DNA from: Ferruginibacter sp.
GTDB lineage: Bacteria; Bacteroidota; Bacteroidia; Chitinophagales; Chitinophagaceae
Length of the DNA stretch: 64,000 nucleotides
Assembly: GCF_028288465.1 (NCBI RefSeq)
Contig: NZ_JAQBNR010000015.1
Coordinates: forward strand, 1-64,000
Reading direction: 5' to 3'
The notes beneath the pieces were generated by a model. The model was not told where the DNA came from. It made no database searches and was given only the letters and a program-made list of their open reading frames with translations. Below, piece after piece: positions 18,431-27,672 of the stretch (position 1 is the stretch's first letter; every line of letters begins with the position of its first letter). The translations under genes were made by a program, and so were the position numbers.

Positions 18431-18458
18431 TCCGTCAATAATTTGTGGATTTTTTGCC
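18431..18458. repeat. direct repeat copy 2 flanking the Exo VII-like gene
   Basis: CCGTCAATAATTTGTGGATT followed by TTTTGCC, near-identical to 16882-16909 and in the same orientation. Confidence 0.7.
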
Positions 18459-18494
18459 GTCCATTCTCATCTTGCAAGCAATTAAATTTGTTGT

Positions 18495-19208
18495 ATGCAG
18501 ACTGATGAGCAACTTCATGAATTAATCATTACAGGCAAAATTTGCCCGTACTGCCTGGGTAAAACTGAATTTGTGGACAGCATCAAAGTATATCCCCGAA
18601 GCCTGGGCATGATTTATTATTGTGACCCATGCGCTGCCTGGGTGAGCGTACATAAAGGCACTGACCGGGCAATGGGGAGGCTGGGAAATGCCAAATTGAG
18701 GGAGTGGAAAAAAAATGCGCATGCCGCATTTGATACTATCTGGAAGTCACAGCTTGACGGTCAGCAGTCAAAATATGTACTGCGGAATGCAGCTTATGCC
18801 TGGCTGGCGGAAAAACTTGGTATGCACATTAGCCAGGTGCATATTGGATATTTTGACGTGGAGGAGTGCAAAAAAGTAGTTGAATACAGTCTCGAAAGAA
18901 CGAAGCATATTGAAAAAATGCCCAGTGTCTTTCCTGCAGATGCCAACCTCAAATCAGGGCTGGCCGGTAAGTTCAAACATTTTGAAAGAGTGCTTTACCC
19001 ACCGTTAAAAACAAAGTTTAAAGATGGTTTTTGGTATGATCCCAAAAAAATGTGTTATACGTTTTATGCTCCCTTAGCTGAATCGCTGGAACTGTATTAT
19101 GATTTTTATCCGGCAAAAAATAAGTTACATCTGCGCAGACAAAACAAATGGTTACCCGATGGCTGGGCCTGGATTGTTCAGCATCTCTTACCGCCGGCTT
19201 CTCCTTAA
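18495..19208 (+). CDS. zinc-finger-containing protein (DUF3268-like)
   Basis: 237 residues. The N-terminal zinc ribbon is visible as CPYC...(27 residues)...YYCDPC, followed by AWVSVHKGTDRAMGRLGN, the hallmark of the DUF3268 'zinc-finger-containing' family. The C-terminal half (AWLAEKLGMHISQVHIGYFDVEECKKVVE) is a typical helical extension. The exact role is unknown; frequently carried on mobile elements. It precedes umuD by ~100 bases on the same strand. Confidence 0.8.
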   Translation: MQTDEQLHELIITGKICPYCLGKTEFVDSIKVYPRSLGMIYYCDPCAAWVSVHKGTDRAMGRLGNAKLREWKKNAHAAFDTIWKSQLDGQQSKYVLRNAAYAWLAEKLGMHISQVHIGYFDVEECKKVVEYSLERTKHIEKMPSVFPADANLKSGLAGKFKHFERVLYPPLKTKFKDGFWYDPKKMCYTFYAPLAESLELYYDFYPAKNKLHLRRQNKWLPDGWAWIVQHLLPPASP

Positions 19209-19312
19209 AATATAGATTATACAACTTCCTGCTTATACATTATCTGCGAATGATTGCTAAATTATTTAGTATTTAACATGAAATGTTGTAATTTGCTTTC
19301 AAATCACCGGCT

Positions 19313-19753
19313 ATGGAAAGTGAAGCAACAATTTTAAAAGTGGATACTAGCAAACGCGTTGCACAGGATATCAATACTGAGCCGACAGGCTTTCCCTCGC
19401 CCGCTGCAGATTTCTTTGAAGAAGCTATCAATATTCAGGACTATTTAACACCGAATCCAACGGCCACGTTTTTTGTTAAATATACAAGCCATTCTATGAA
19501 AGAAGCGGGCATCTTCCCCGGGTCTATCCTTGTGATAGACCGAAGCCTGCGGGTAAAAAATAATGCCATTGTACTGGCTGTTATCAATGGTGAGTTTTAT
19601 GTAAAACATTATATCAAAAATAGCAGCGGCATCCGGCTGGTGGCTGCAAATAAAAATTGTCAGCCCATTCCGATCAGTGATGATATGGATTTCAGTATTT
19701 GGGGAGTAGTTGCTAAAATTATAACAGATGTGGATTGCATTAGTGGATTGTAA
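19313..19753 (+). CDS. umuD: UmuD-like S24 LexA-family peptidase
   Basis: 146 residues, matching UmuD length. Catalytic Ser in [11 protein letters not shown] (about residue 60-65) and general-base Lys in NGEFYVKHY (about residue 100). UmuD self-cleaves with RecA filament help and joins UmuC to make a translesion polymerase. Its 3' end overlaps umuC by 26 bases, a tight translational coupling. LexA-type control is expected but I could not define an operator with confidence in the ~100 bases upstream. Confidence 0.92.
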   Translation: MESEATILKVDTSKRVAQDINTEPTGFPSPAADFFEEAINIQDYLTPNPTATFFVKYTSHSMKEAGIFPGSILVIDRSLRVKNNAIVLAVINGEFYVKHYIKNSSGIRLVAANKNCQPIPISDDMDFSIWGVVAKIITDVDCISGL

Positions 19754-20990
19754 TAACTTTTATGTTTCGTGCGAACGCCTGGGCAGACCCTCCCTGGAGG
19801 GCAAGCCGGTTGTGGTACTCTCCAACAATGATGGCTGCGCTATTGCAAGAAGCGAAGAAGCAAAGGCGCTTGGCGTTAAAATGGGCACGCCTGAATTCAT
19901 GATCAATACTGCAGTACAAGATAAAATCATCAAGTGCAGTTCTAACTATCCGCTGTATGGCGATTTAAGTTCGAGGGTGATGAAAACGATGGCCAGCTTT
20001 GTGCCCCGCATTGAAGTCTATTCCATTGATGAGGCTTTTCTTGATATGGGTGGCATGAGCACGGCCAGCGTGTACAAGACAGCCACCAATATCCGGAATA
20101 CTGTTAAAAAGAATATCGGCCTGCCGGTTTCTGTTGGCATTGCGAAAACAAAAACGCTGGCGAAGATGGCCAACAAGTTTGCGAAAAAACATGGCGACGG
20201 TAAAGGAGTGTTTTTTGCAGCTGATGAAAAACTGGTAGAAGAATTACTGGCCGCCACCAGGGTAGAAGATATCTGGGGTGTGGGGAAGCAATACGCGGAA
20301 TTGCTGAGAAGCAATGGTTTTGAAACGGCCCTCGATGTCAGCAATGCGCCGGAAGAATGGATCAGAAAAAATATGACCGTCGTTGGCCAGCGGCTGCAGA
20401 ACGAATTAAGAGGTATTCCGTCCATCGATTGGCAGTTTAATGCCAGGATAAAGAAGAACATTTGCAGTTCAAAATCATTTGGCAAAATGCTGAAAGATAA
20501 AGTGACGATTCAGAAAGCGGTGTGCAACTATGCAGCCACCTGCGCACTGAAACTGCGTAAAGATAAATCCTGCGCTAAGTCGGTGGCGGTGTTTGTTCAG
20601 ACCAATCCTTTTAGAAAAGGGGATGTTCAATATACCAGGAGTATTATTGTGCACATGCCTTCGCCTTCAAATGATACTTCTGTTATTATCAAGCATGCCG
20701 TTCAGGCATTTAATCTTATTTTTAAACAGGGTTATAATTACATGAAATGCGGTGTTGAAGTTCATGGCCTGGTACCGGAAGCACAGGTGCAGCTGAATTT
20801 GTTTGATGATAGCGATAGCCCCAAAAAGAAAATCATAAAGTCCGCGATGGATAAGGTAAATAAAAGTTTCGGCAAGGATCTTGTCAGGTATGCCATGCAG
20901 GAATCGGATGAGGGATATAAGCTGCGGGCGGCTTATTTGTCCAAAAGATTCACTACGAATCTGAATGAAATTATTGAAGTAAATTTATAA
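19728..20990 (+). CDS. umuC: UmuC-like Y-family DNA polymerase
   Basis: 420 residues. Start [17 protein letters not shown] carries the first catalytic Asp; SIDEAFLDM carries the DE pair; [21 protein letters not shown] is the palm/fingers motif; an HhH-like segment ([24 protein letters not shown]) and the little-finger domain follow, then a C-terminal UmuC extension with LFDDSD (a possible beta-clamp-binding QLNLFD). Translesion DNA synthesis in the SOS response. Overlaps umuD and is followed 8 bases later by the SRAP gene. Confidence 0.95.
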   Translation: MWIALVDCNNFYVSCERLGRPSLEGKPVVVLSNNDGCAIARSEEAKALGVKMGTPEFMINTAVQDKIIKCSSNYPLYGDLSSRVMKTMASFVPRIEVYSIDEAFLDMGGMSTASVYKTATNIRNTVKKNIGLPVSVGIAKTKTLAKMANKFAKKHGDGKGVFFAADEKLVEELLAATRVEDIWGVGKQYAELLRSNGFETALDVSNAPEEWIRKNMTVVGQRLQNELRGIPSIDWQFNARIKKNICSSKSFGKMLKDKVTIQKAVCNYAATCALKLRKDKSCAKSVAVFVQTNPFRKGDVQYTRSIIVHMPSPSNDTSVIIKHAVQAFNLIFKQGYNYMKCGVEVHGLVPEAQVQLNLFDDSDSPKKKIIKSAMDKVNKSFGKDLVRYAMQESDEGYKLRAAYLSKRFTTNLNEIIEVNL

Positions 20991-20998
20991 TAAAAACT

Positions 20999-21817
20999 AT
21001 GTGCTATATCAATGGGGTGCGTGTAACACACGCTGAATTTATTAGCTATAAACAACAGGAAAAGGAATTGAGGCAGTTAATGGAAGGTAGCCAGCTAAGG
21101 GAAATTCGCAAGGGTTTTGATTATACGCAATGGCCCGTTATAAAACCTTCAGCAGATGGTAAAGATTGGGATCTGGTGTTAATGGAATGGGGTTTTATCC
21201 CATCCTATTTAAAAACCCGGGCGGAGGTGGCCAAATTCAGAAACGGTTATGTAGGTCCGGATGGCAAGTGGGTTAAAGGTTATACTACACTGAATTTTGT
21301 GGGTGAAGAACTGATGGAAAAATTTATGTACAAGGAGGCTGCATTAAAGCGTCGTTGCCTTGTATTGTCAACCGGATTTTTGGAACATCAGCATATAGAA
21401 GTAATGGGCAAACGAGGCAAACCGCTGAAAACTCCGGAAAAATTCCCCTACTATATCACTGTTAAGGACAGGCCGTATTTTTTCTTTTTAGGAATCTACA
21501 ACACCTGGACAGATCAAGAGACTGGTGAAACCGTAGATACTGTCAGTTTTGGTACTACAGAGGCTAATAGTTTGATGAGGCAAATACATAATAGCAAGAA
21601 CAGAATGCCTGTAATACCTCCAATAGAGCTTGCAGAAGAATGGACAGACCCGAATTTGTCACCACGCCGCATTATTGAACTTACATCTTATCAAATCCCA
21701 TCACGAGAAATGCAGGCTCACATGGTTCCTAAAAATTTTCTTGAACTGGATGACCCTACAGTGCCCTGTAAAGATGAAAGAGTGCCTGATTTAATCTACG
21801 ACGAAAATGAAATTTAA
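20999..21817 (+). CDS. SRAP/YedK-family abasic-site DNA-protein crosslinking protein
   Basis: 272 residues. The catalytic Cys is residue 2 (MCYINGV) once the Met is removed; the conserved glutamate region is STGFLEHQH, and the active-site histidine lies in IHNSKNRMPVI. Family members (HMCES/YedK) trap abasic sites in single-stranded DNA through a thiazolidine link. Position directly behind umuDC supports a joint SOS operon. It overlaps the next gene by 11 bases. Confidence 0.93.
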   Translation: MCYINGVRVTHAEFISYKQQEKELRQLMEGSQLREIRKGFDYTQWPVIKPSADGKDWDLVLMEWGFIPSYLKTRAEVAKFRNGYVGPDGKWVKGYTTLNFVGEELMEKFMYKEAALKRRCLVLSTGFLEHQHIEVMGKRGKPLKTPEKFPYYITVKDRPYFFFLGIYNTWTDQETGETVDTVSFGTTEANSLMRQIHNSKNRMPVIPPIELAEEWTDPNLSPRRIIELTSYQIPSREMQAHMVPKNFLELDDPTVPCKDERVPDLIYDENEI

Positions 21818-22124
21818 CATAACCATGAATACCTGGGATCACGCCAGGAAAGTAGCCGGAAATTTTTCTTTCCTGGTTGAGTTAATCTATGCGTCTGACC
21901 AGGTACAAAGATTTAAATTAACCGGCGGTACAAAAGAAATGGTACTGGAAAGAAACTTGCTGATTAAAAGTAAACTTTTCAAAAACTGGAAAATAAAAGA
22001 CCTCAACTTCCGGATGGAAATTGTAAATGAAGCAACGGTGATGACTTTGCATGATATTTATAAAAAGATTGAAGAACAAATGGACGGTGCACGAAGCATT
22101 GCTTATCAAAGACAGGAGTTGTAA
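21807..22124 (+). CDS. hypothetical protein in SOS operon (105 aa)
   Basis: 105 residues, soluble; not recognised. Begins MKFNITMNTWDHARKVAGNFSFLVELIY and contains MEIVNEATVMTLHDIYKKIEEQMDGA. The 11-base overlap with the SRAP gene indicates co-transcription with umuDC-SRAP. Confidence 0.7.
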   Translation: MKFNITMNTWDHARKVAGNFSFLVELIYASDQVQRFKLTGGTKEMVLERNLLIKSKLFKNWKIKDLNFRMEIVNEATVMTLHDIYKKIEEQMDGARSIAYQRQEL

Positions 22125-22187
22125 AGCAAAGCACCAACTGCTAACTGAGGATGTAAATATTTAATAGAACTATAAAAAATCAACGTT

Positions 22188-22499
22188 ATGGAGAATGAAA
22201 TCATGAATGTGGAGTTTACTGAACCGTTAAACCGGTTTCTTGCTGGCAATGGTTATACGCATGTACTTTCACTTGGTGCGGATGATAGTGATTGTAAGAC
22301 TGACACAGATGATAAGGTTGTGTATTGGTTGGAGCCTTTAAAACCCCAGGACGACCGAATTAAAGAAGCTGACTGTGATTATCCAGTAACGCCAATTTTA
22401 GACAGTGAGGTATTTGAGATGGCCGAAGGCCAGGATAATACTGTTTTTATGATTAAGGTGCCGGCAGAAGATTTGAAGCTGTATGAAAGTGATAAATAA
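22188..22499 (+). CDS. acidic hypothetical protein (103 aa)
   Basis: 103 residues, strongly acidic (DDSDCKTDTDDK; PQDDRIKEADCD), no signal peptide. No family recognised. 63 bases after the previous gene; could be the last gene of the SOS operon or separate. Strong acidity resembles DNA-mimic proteins, but there is no specific evidence. Confidence 0.65.
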   Translation: MENEIMNVEFTEPLNRFLAGNGYTHVLSLGADDSDCKTDTDDKVVYWLEPLKPQDDRIKEADCDYPVTPILDSEVFEMAEGQDNTVFMIKVPAEDLKLYESDK

Positions 22500-22623
22500 A
22501 TAATAATCTAGCAAAATCTTGGTTATCATTAGATACCTGTCCATGATTTGTCCGGAAATATTTTGCTGGCACCAATCAATAATTCAATAAGTTTTTCTGA
22601 CAGCATAACTAACTTTTAAGCTT

Positions 22624-22863
22624 GTGAGAGTACCCATCAAATTTGAGCATGAGGGGAAATCTTACAATGGACATTTTGATTCAGTCAATGGGGCGGGTTG
22701 TGGCGCATCCGGAATGTGGCATTTGACAATAGATAAATATCACTATGGGCAAATGTTTTATTCGGAAGGAGCAGGTTGTTGGATATTCAAGTCAAATAGC
22801 GGCAGGTTTGATGAATTATCAGACTACTTTGAAGCGTACATGATCGGATGGTTCGCTTCGTGA
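22624..22863 (+). CDS. small hypothetical protein, paralogue of the 13504 gene
   Basis: 79 residues starting at GTG. Shares (E)xGKxYxGxxxxV...MWHLTIDKYHYGQ and a WIFKSNSGRFDELSDYFEAYMI tail with the protein at 13504-13749. Function unknown. Confidence 0.65.
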   Translation: MRVPIKFEHEGKSYNGHFDSVNGAGCGASGMWHLTIDKYHYGQMFYSEGAGCWIFKSNSGRFDELSDYFEAYMIGWFAS

Positions 22864-22952
22864 AGCAATCAGCAACAAAAGCAAAAATAAATTTTCTGAT
22901 GCGGTCAGTGAAATAATAGGCTAAAGTTTTTATATTTCTGAAAATTACCTTA

Positions 22953-23335
22953 ATGCCTAATATTTTGATTGTTGAAAACTCAGTTGATCTGAAAAATGTT
23001 TACATCCAGTTATTCTCAATGTAAAATGCAATGCCCTAGCGTTATCATCTGGCCAAAATACAGATAACGTGATAATAGAGTTTAAACCTGATGTAATAAT
23101 ATTAGACATTTTTTTAGGTTGCGAAGATAGAAGGGATATATGTAAGGAAATTAAACAAAAACATAAAGCTATTCCTGTTATACTAGTGTCAGTAAGTATG
23201 GGATTAAAAGAACATTCTATTGCATGTGGTGCTCATGATTTTGTATCGAAACCATTTGATATAGACTATTTACTTAGTAAGGTAAATGATTGGGCAAAAA
23301 AGTATCAGCAATTAAAAACCGATTCGACAACATAG
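22953..23335 (+). pseudogene. response-regulator receiver domain, frameshifted
   Basis: The frame from ATG 22953 reads MPNILIVENSVDLKNVYIQL then stops at about 23024. From ~23012 a different frame continues NVKCNALALSSGQNTDNVIIEFKPDVIILDIF (phospho-acceptor Asp), then SVSMGLKEHSIACGAHDFVSKPF (conserved Thr/Ser and Lys region). Together they make one ~125-residue receiver domain interrupted by a frameshift. No output domain or partner kinase is nearby. Confidence 0.8.
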
Positions 23336-23641
23336 AATTCACTACCTCCATTTGGCAAAAGAATTAAAAACAGTCCTTTCTTTGCGACGCAATCGTGCCC
23401 TTCACAAACGCTTATAGAAATCTTACTTTAAATAGCCCGCAGGGCTAATCCTATGGCAACATTGCATATGAAGAGTGGCGTTATATCTCTGTATTTTGTT
23501 TCAAGTATCGACATCATGTCACCCAAGATTTCACAATCATTAGCATGGTTGATCTCTTGTTTTTATCTCTAATACTTATTTCACTCTTAATTACATTAGG
23601 GTACGAATATTGTAAACTTGCTGGTATAAAATTCAACCAAC
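23336..23641. other. no gene seen; small hairpin
   Basis: About 305 bases without a credible ORF. The only structure is a perfect six-base inverted repeat TAGCCC-GCA-GGGCTA at 23433-23447, without a following T-run, so a weak terminator or REP-like element at most. Confidence 0.4.
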
Positions 23642-24061
23642 ATGAAAAGCACTTACGTCTTAGTTGCAACACTATTATTTTCAACGTGGGCATTTGGCCA
23701 AACAGAAATCGAGGTCGGTGAAATCAGCAAGCATACCCGGCGATTCAATTAAAATTTGCACCACGATTTCTGGCGACATTTTTTTAGACAGAAGGAAAGG
23801 CAACCACCACTTTTAAACGCTGGAGGAAGTTATCCGGACAACCCATGAACGCTGGTGATCTGGCCTGATCTGAGACAATCATTTGAAGTTAAACCGGAGG
23901 AATTTTTTAAAGGCAAAGCCGTTTGCATTTTTGGTAAAATTGAAACCTTTAAAGACAAGCCACAATTGTTATTCATTCAAAAAATCAAATTCAGTTACAA
24001 TAATTTTGTAGGTGGTTATGAAGGGAAGCAGGCAATTGAAAGGCTTTGGAATCAGTCTTAA
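23642..24061 (+). pseudogene. secreted OB-fold-like protein, multiply frameshifted
   Basis: ATG at 23642 starts a clear signal peptide, MKSTYVLVATLLFSTWAFGQ, then TEIEVGEISKHT, after which the frame breaks. Continuing pieces occur in other frames: GDSIKICTTISGDIFLDR, LNAGGSYPDNP, then TLVIWPDLRQSFEVKPEEFFKGKAVCIFGKI (from ~23846) to ETFKDKPQLLFIQ. This order is that of small periplasmic OB-fold proteins. At least two frameshifts make it non-functional. Confidence 0.7.
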
Positions 24062-24218
24062 ATTATGTAGGGTATGATACAGGCCGATGCTAAACGATCT
24101 TAAATGCAGAATGTTTCTGTTTGCAAGGATATTCTAAAATAGTAGGTTGTATCTCTTGCCATCAACTTTATTTTTGAAATTGTTTGAGAGCAAATTTTAC
24201 CATTTTAACGCTGGCACA

Positions 24219-24389
24219 ATGGCGAAGCTGAAAAAAACAGACGACGAACACCAGTTAGTAGCAGATGTTGCTAAACTTATTGAAGAAAGCCGTCAACAGA
24301 TAGCCCAAACTGTAAACACTACGCTGTCCATACTTGCGCCCGCCAGTCATTTCAAAGTTCAAATTGGCCGCCATACGGTGTTGCGATAA
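24219..24389 (+). pseudogene. DUF1016 (YhcG-type) N-terminal fragment
   Basis: 56 residues from the ATG at 24219. VADVAKLIEESRQQIAQTVNTTLS followed by QIGRH resembles the start of the DUF1016 N-terminal domain, which precedes a PD-(D/E)XK nuclease. The LYW that normally precedes QIG is replaced by other sequence and the nuclease is absent, so this is a remnant. Confidence 0.5.
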
Positions 24390-24402
24390 CAAATTATTTC
24401 AC

Positions 24403-24684
24403 TTATAAAGCCTGCAATTTCTGATTCATTTCGGTAAGGCCTGCCTTACTTAGAAGATCGGCAGCTAGTACCAATAATTCTTTGACGTTTTCTGCAGTGA
24501 CCATTTCCAGCACATTCGATGATGCATCTTTTTCCTCTTTTGTAGCAAGTCCACGTTCAATTACTTTATTTAGCAACAAGACATTTTTTCGGGGAATATT
24601 GAGGGATATTTTTATTGTTTCATTCATGCCGGGAATGCTTAATACAGTATCATATATCCGGGCAATTTCATTCTTCGCTAACAT
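24403..24684 (-). CDS. hypothetical helical protein (93 aa)
   Basis: 93 residues, almost entirely helical and soluble (MLAKNEIARIYDTVLSI...EEKDASSNVLEMVTAENVKELLVLAADLLSKAGL). No family recognised. It sits between the decayed region and the mobilization module and is convergent with the DUF1016 fragment. Confidence 0.6.
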   Translation of the reverse strand: MLAKNEIARIYDTVLSIPGMNETIKISLNIPRKNVLLLNKVIERGLATKEEKDASSNVLEMVTAENVKELLVLAADLLSKAGLTEMNQKLQAL

Positions 24685-24840
24685 AACATTTCATTTAAAG
24701 TGTACAATCATTTTTTCCAGTCAAAATTAATTCCCTCTTCTGAAATGATCCCCTTCTGTATTTGATCAGGATGTGCATCTGAATATAGCCAGCTGTAATT
24801 TTACAACCGGCAACTGATTCGTGTAAAGAAATAGTGCAGC

Positions 24841-25746
24841 ATGAAAAATAATCAGAAAAGGCTTACCTGCCTGCAGGTGAAAGCAATGGACATAGTAGAA
24901 TACCTCAAAGCTTCCGGCTATGAGCCTCAAAAAATCAAAGGTCAGGACTATTGGTATTTATCTCCCTTAAGAAAAGAAAAGAAAGCATCATTTAAAGTCA
25001 ATCGTAGACTGAACCGGTGGTATGATCATGGAATTGGAAAGGGCGGAAACCTGGTTGATTTTGCAGTTGAGTATTATAGTTGTTCGATTAACGAATTACT
25101 CCAGAGACTAGAGTGCAATTTTTCTTTTCACCAGCCAAATGCTTTAAGCACTGATACTGGTAAGATTAGTGGTGAGCCGGTGATCCAAATTCTTAAGACT
25201 AAACCAATCCATTCACCCGCATTGTTACAGTACATTAAAAGTCGTAATATTCCGATCATTCTTGCTGACAAATATTGCAGGGAAATAGATTACAAACTGA
25301 ACGATAAAATCTATTACTCCATCGGTTTTTTAAATGACGCAGGAGGTTACGAAATGCGCAATGCTTTTTGTAAAAACAGCGGCGCTCCAAAGGCCGTTAC
25401 CACCATCAAAAACGGCGCGAAAAAGATCGCTGTTTTTGAAGGGTTTTTTGACTTCCTTTCATTTGTTTTTCTGCTACAAAATTACTCAGAAACAGAATGG
25501 GATTTTTGTATCCTGAATTCCCTTTCTTTCTTCGAAAAATCAAGATCTTTTCTAGAGCAATACGAAGCCATCCATCTCTTCCTGGACAACGATGTAGCCG
25601 GACAAAATTGCAGCCGGTCTGTTACTGATCTCAATAAAAAGTACATTGATGAAAGTAGTTTTTACGCCGGTTATAAAGATCTCAATGAATGGATTGTCAC
25701 TATGGGTAAACTTCCCAAATCATTCCTGAAAGAGAGACCACCTTAA
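24841..25746 (+). CDS. toprim-domain primase-like protein of mobile elements
   Basis: 301 residues. N-terminal CHC2-like zinc-finger fold without the cysteines (YWYLSPLRKEKKASFKVNRRLNRWYDHGIGKGGNLVDFAVEY), then a toprim domain: IAVFEGFFDFLSF (Glu) and IHLFLDNDVAGQNCS (DxD). Such proteins accompany relaxases in Bacteroidota mobilizable and conjugative elements and probably prime replication of the transferred strand. First gene of the mobilization module. Confidence 0.85.
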   Translation: MKNNQKRLTCLQVKAMDIVEYLKASGYEPQKIKGQDYWYLSPLRKEKKASFKVNRRLNRWYDHGIGKGGNLVDFAVEYYSCSINELLQRLECNFSFHQPNALSTDTGKISGEPVIQILKTKPIHSPALLQYIKSRNIPIILADKYCREIDYKLNDKIYYSIGFLNDAGGYEMRNAFCKNSGAPKAVTTIKNGAKKIAVFEGFFDFLSFVFLLQNYSETEWDFCILNSLSFFEKSRSFLEQYEAIHLFLDNDVAGQNCSRSVTDLNKKYIDESSFYAGYKDLNEWIVTMGKLPKSFLKERPP

Positions 25747-25880
25747 TTGTTTTTTCAGCCGCAAATCGAAAATTATCTTTTTCAAAAATGCTATACCATG
25801 GAAAGATGATCCCGATAGTAAATCATACGAAAGGAGGTTTTGGTAATACCTTAAGTTGCCTTATAGCGCAACTGGCTAGA

Positions 25881-25976
25881 TGTACGTTTGTCGGACAAAC
25901 GGCTTTGCCTTCCGCTCCGGAGTCGCTTCGGGAAAGAGTTTGCAAGGGTAAAGCCCCAGATAATTTAAGATAAAAA
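25881..25976. other. candidate oriT region
   Basis: Non-coding stretch just upstream of the mobilization genes. It contains a perfect inverted repeat GTTTGTC-G-GACAAAC at 25886-25900, then GGCTTTGCC, CTCCGGAG and CGCTTCGGG elements and GGTAAAGCCCC. Position and inverted repeats fit a transfer origin bound by the MobC-like protein. The nick site cannot be assigned by eye. Confidence 0.4.
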
Positions 25977-25982
25977 GTGAGA

Positions 25983-26384
25983 ATGAATATGAAGAGTCAG
26001 CATAAAAAAAACCTTGGAAGGAAAGTTACCATCCGATTTGCAGAACAGGATTATAATAAGATCAACTTGCAATTTAAGAACTCTACCAAGCAGAAATTAA
26101 GTGAGTTTATCCGGGCTGTTGTCCTGGACAAACCGATCACCGTCTACACCCGCAACCAGTCCTTTGATGACTTTCTGGCGGAAATGATCCTGCTCCGAAA
26201 TGAGCTCAAAGCCATCGGAAATAACTTCAACCAGTCAGTCAGAAAACTCAATGCCATGCAGGATGAAAGAGAGATCAAAGCATGGGCTTTGCTCAATGAA
26301 AACAGTAAACAAAGCATCCAGCAAAAAGTAGATGAGATCAATTCAAAAATCGCTCAAATATTTACGCAATGGTCGCAAAAATAA
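25983..26384 (+). CDS. MobC-like relaxosome accessory protein
   Basis: About 133 residues. N-terminal RKVTIRFAEQDYNKINLQF is a ribbon-helix-helix start; NELKAIGNNFNQSVRKLNAM is the classic MobC motif of plasmid mobilization relaxosome proteins. It would bind oriT and help the relaxase. Its end overlaps the relaxase start by 16 bases. ATG 25983 preferred over the GTG at 25977. Confidence 0.88.
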   Translation: MNMKSQHKKNLGRKVTIRFAEQDYNKINLQFKNSTKQKLSEFIRAVVLDKPITVYTRNQSFDDFLAEMILLRNELKAIGNNFNQSVRKLNAMQDEREIKAWALLNENSKQSIQQKVDEINSKIAQIFTQWSQK

Positions 26385-27646
26385 ATAGCGGAAAAAGCAT
26401 TTCAAAAGCGCTCAATTACAATGAGCAAAAAGTGCAACAGGGCAGGGCCGAATTGCTAGAGGCTGCCAACTTTTTAAAGGAGGCAAAAGACCTTAATTTT
26501 TATGAGAAGATGCTCCATTTTGAAAGGCATTTAAATATGAATGAAAGAGCCTCTACAAACAGCCTGCATGTGTCTTTAAATTTTGATGTTACCGAAAAAT
26601 TATCCAATGAAAAAATGGTGGAGATAGCAGCAGTGTATATGGAGAAAATTGGTTTTGGCCACCAGCCCTATTTGGTCTACCGTCACCAGGATGCAGGTCA
26701 TCCGCATCTGCATATTGTAAGCACCAATATTGAAAGAAACGGCAAACGAATTTCTATGCATAACCTGGGAAAAAATCAATCGGAAAAAGCCAGGAAAGAA
26801 ATTGAAGTGGATTTTAAATTGGTGAAGGCGGAAAATCATAAACTTGCTCAGTCGCAGGAACTGTTGACTGTGGATGCAAAAAAAATATCGTATGGCAAAT
26901 CCGAAACCAAACGAGCCATCAGCAATGTGCTGGCTACTGTCTACAATACTTACAAATACACTTCACTGCCGGAATACAATGCAGTACTTCAGTTATACAA
27001 TGTGATTGCCGAACGTGGTGCTGAAGACTCCCGCATGTTTAAACAGCGTGGGCTTAATTACCGGGTATTGAATGAGGCAGGGAATAAGGTGGGTACACCC
27101 ATTAAAGCCAGTGCATTTTACATGAAGCCAACCCTGGCCAACCTGGAAAAAAAGTTCGCCGAAAATGATGCCTTTCGAATGCCGTATCAAAAAAAATTGC
27201 AGACTACCATTGGCTGGATATTGCACCAGCAACTCAAAGGCCTGGAAGATTTTGCAAGGTCACTGGAAAAGCAGCGCATCAATGTCGTTCTGCGCCGGTC
27301 AGCAGAAGGCCAGGTTTATGGCATCACCTATGTTGACCATGCTTCCAAAACGGTTTTTAATGGCAGTGAGCTGGGGAAGGAGTACAGTGCCAAAGCTGTG
27401 CTGGAAAAATGCGGCGAAATGGCGCTGAAGCCTGAACTATTAAAGCAAAAGCAAGTTGATGAAAAGAAGCCTCAACGCAGTCAGCAAAAAGATTTCATCA
27501 GAAAGAAAAGCAGCAGTGCTATACCACATGCAAAGAAGCCTTCAAAAAATATACTGGATACCGTGCTGCGTCCTTCCCGCACGAATGATTTTGTTCCGCA
27601 GGAATTCCTGCAAAAAAAGAAGAAAAGAAAATACCTATCGCTTTGA
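26369..27646 (+). CDS. MobP/MobB-type relaxase (HUH nuclease)
   Basis: 425 residues. N-terminal relaxase domain: MVAKINSGKSISKALNYNEQK, the metal-binding histidine triad in GHPHLHIVSTNI (~residue 112), and HNLGKNQSEKARKEIE. The likely catalytic Tyr is in the first ~20 residues (LNYNE). The C-terminal third is basic (KKPQRSQQKDFIRKKS). It nicks oriT and pilots the strand. Followed 26 bases later by the coupling protein. Confidence 0.92.
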   Translation: MVAKINSGKSISKALNYNEQKVQQGRAELLEAANFLKEAKDLNFYEKMLHFERHLNMNERASTNSLHVSLNFDVTEKLSNEKMVEIAAVYMEKIGFGHQPYLVYRHQDAGHPHLHIVSTNIERNGKRISMHNLGKNQSEKARKEIEVDFKLVKAENHKLAQSQELLTVDAKKISYGKSETKRAISNVLATVYNTYKYTSLPEYNAVLQLYNVIAERGAEDSRMFKQRGLNYRVLNEAGNKVGTPIKASAFYMKPTLANLEKKFAENDAFRMPYQKKLQTTIGWILHQQLKGLEDFARSLEKQRINVVLRRSAEGQVYGITYVDHASKTVFNGSELGKEYSAKAVLEKCGEMALKPELLKQKQVDEKKPQRSQQKDFIRKKSSSAIPHAKKPSKNILDTVLRPSRTNDFVPQEFLQKKKKRKYLSL

Positions 27647-27672
27647 ATCATTAAAAATTAAAATCGGATTGT

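Noticed and set aside
25788..25973. Small ORF before the MobC gene
   Set aside because: Its sequence consists of the inverted repeats of the candidate oriT region and has no protein-like conservation pattern.
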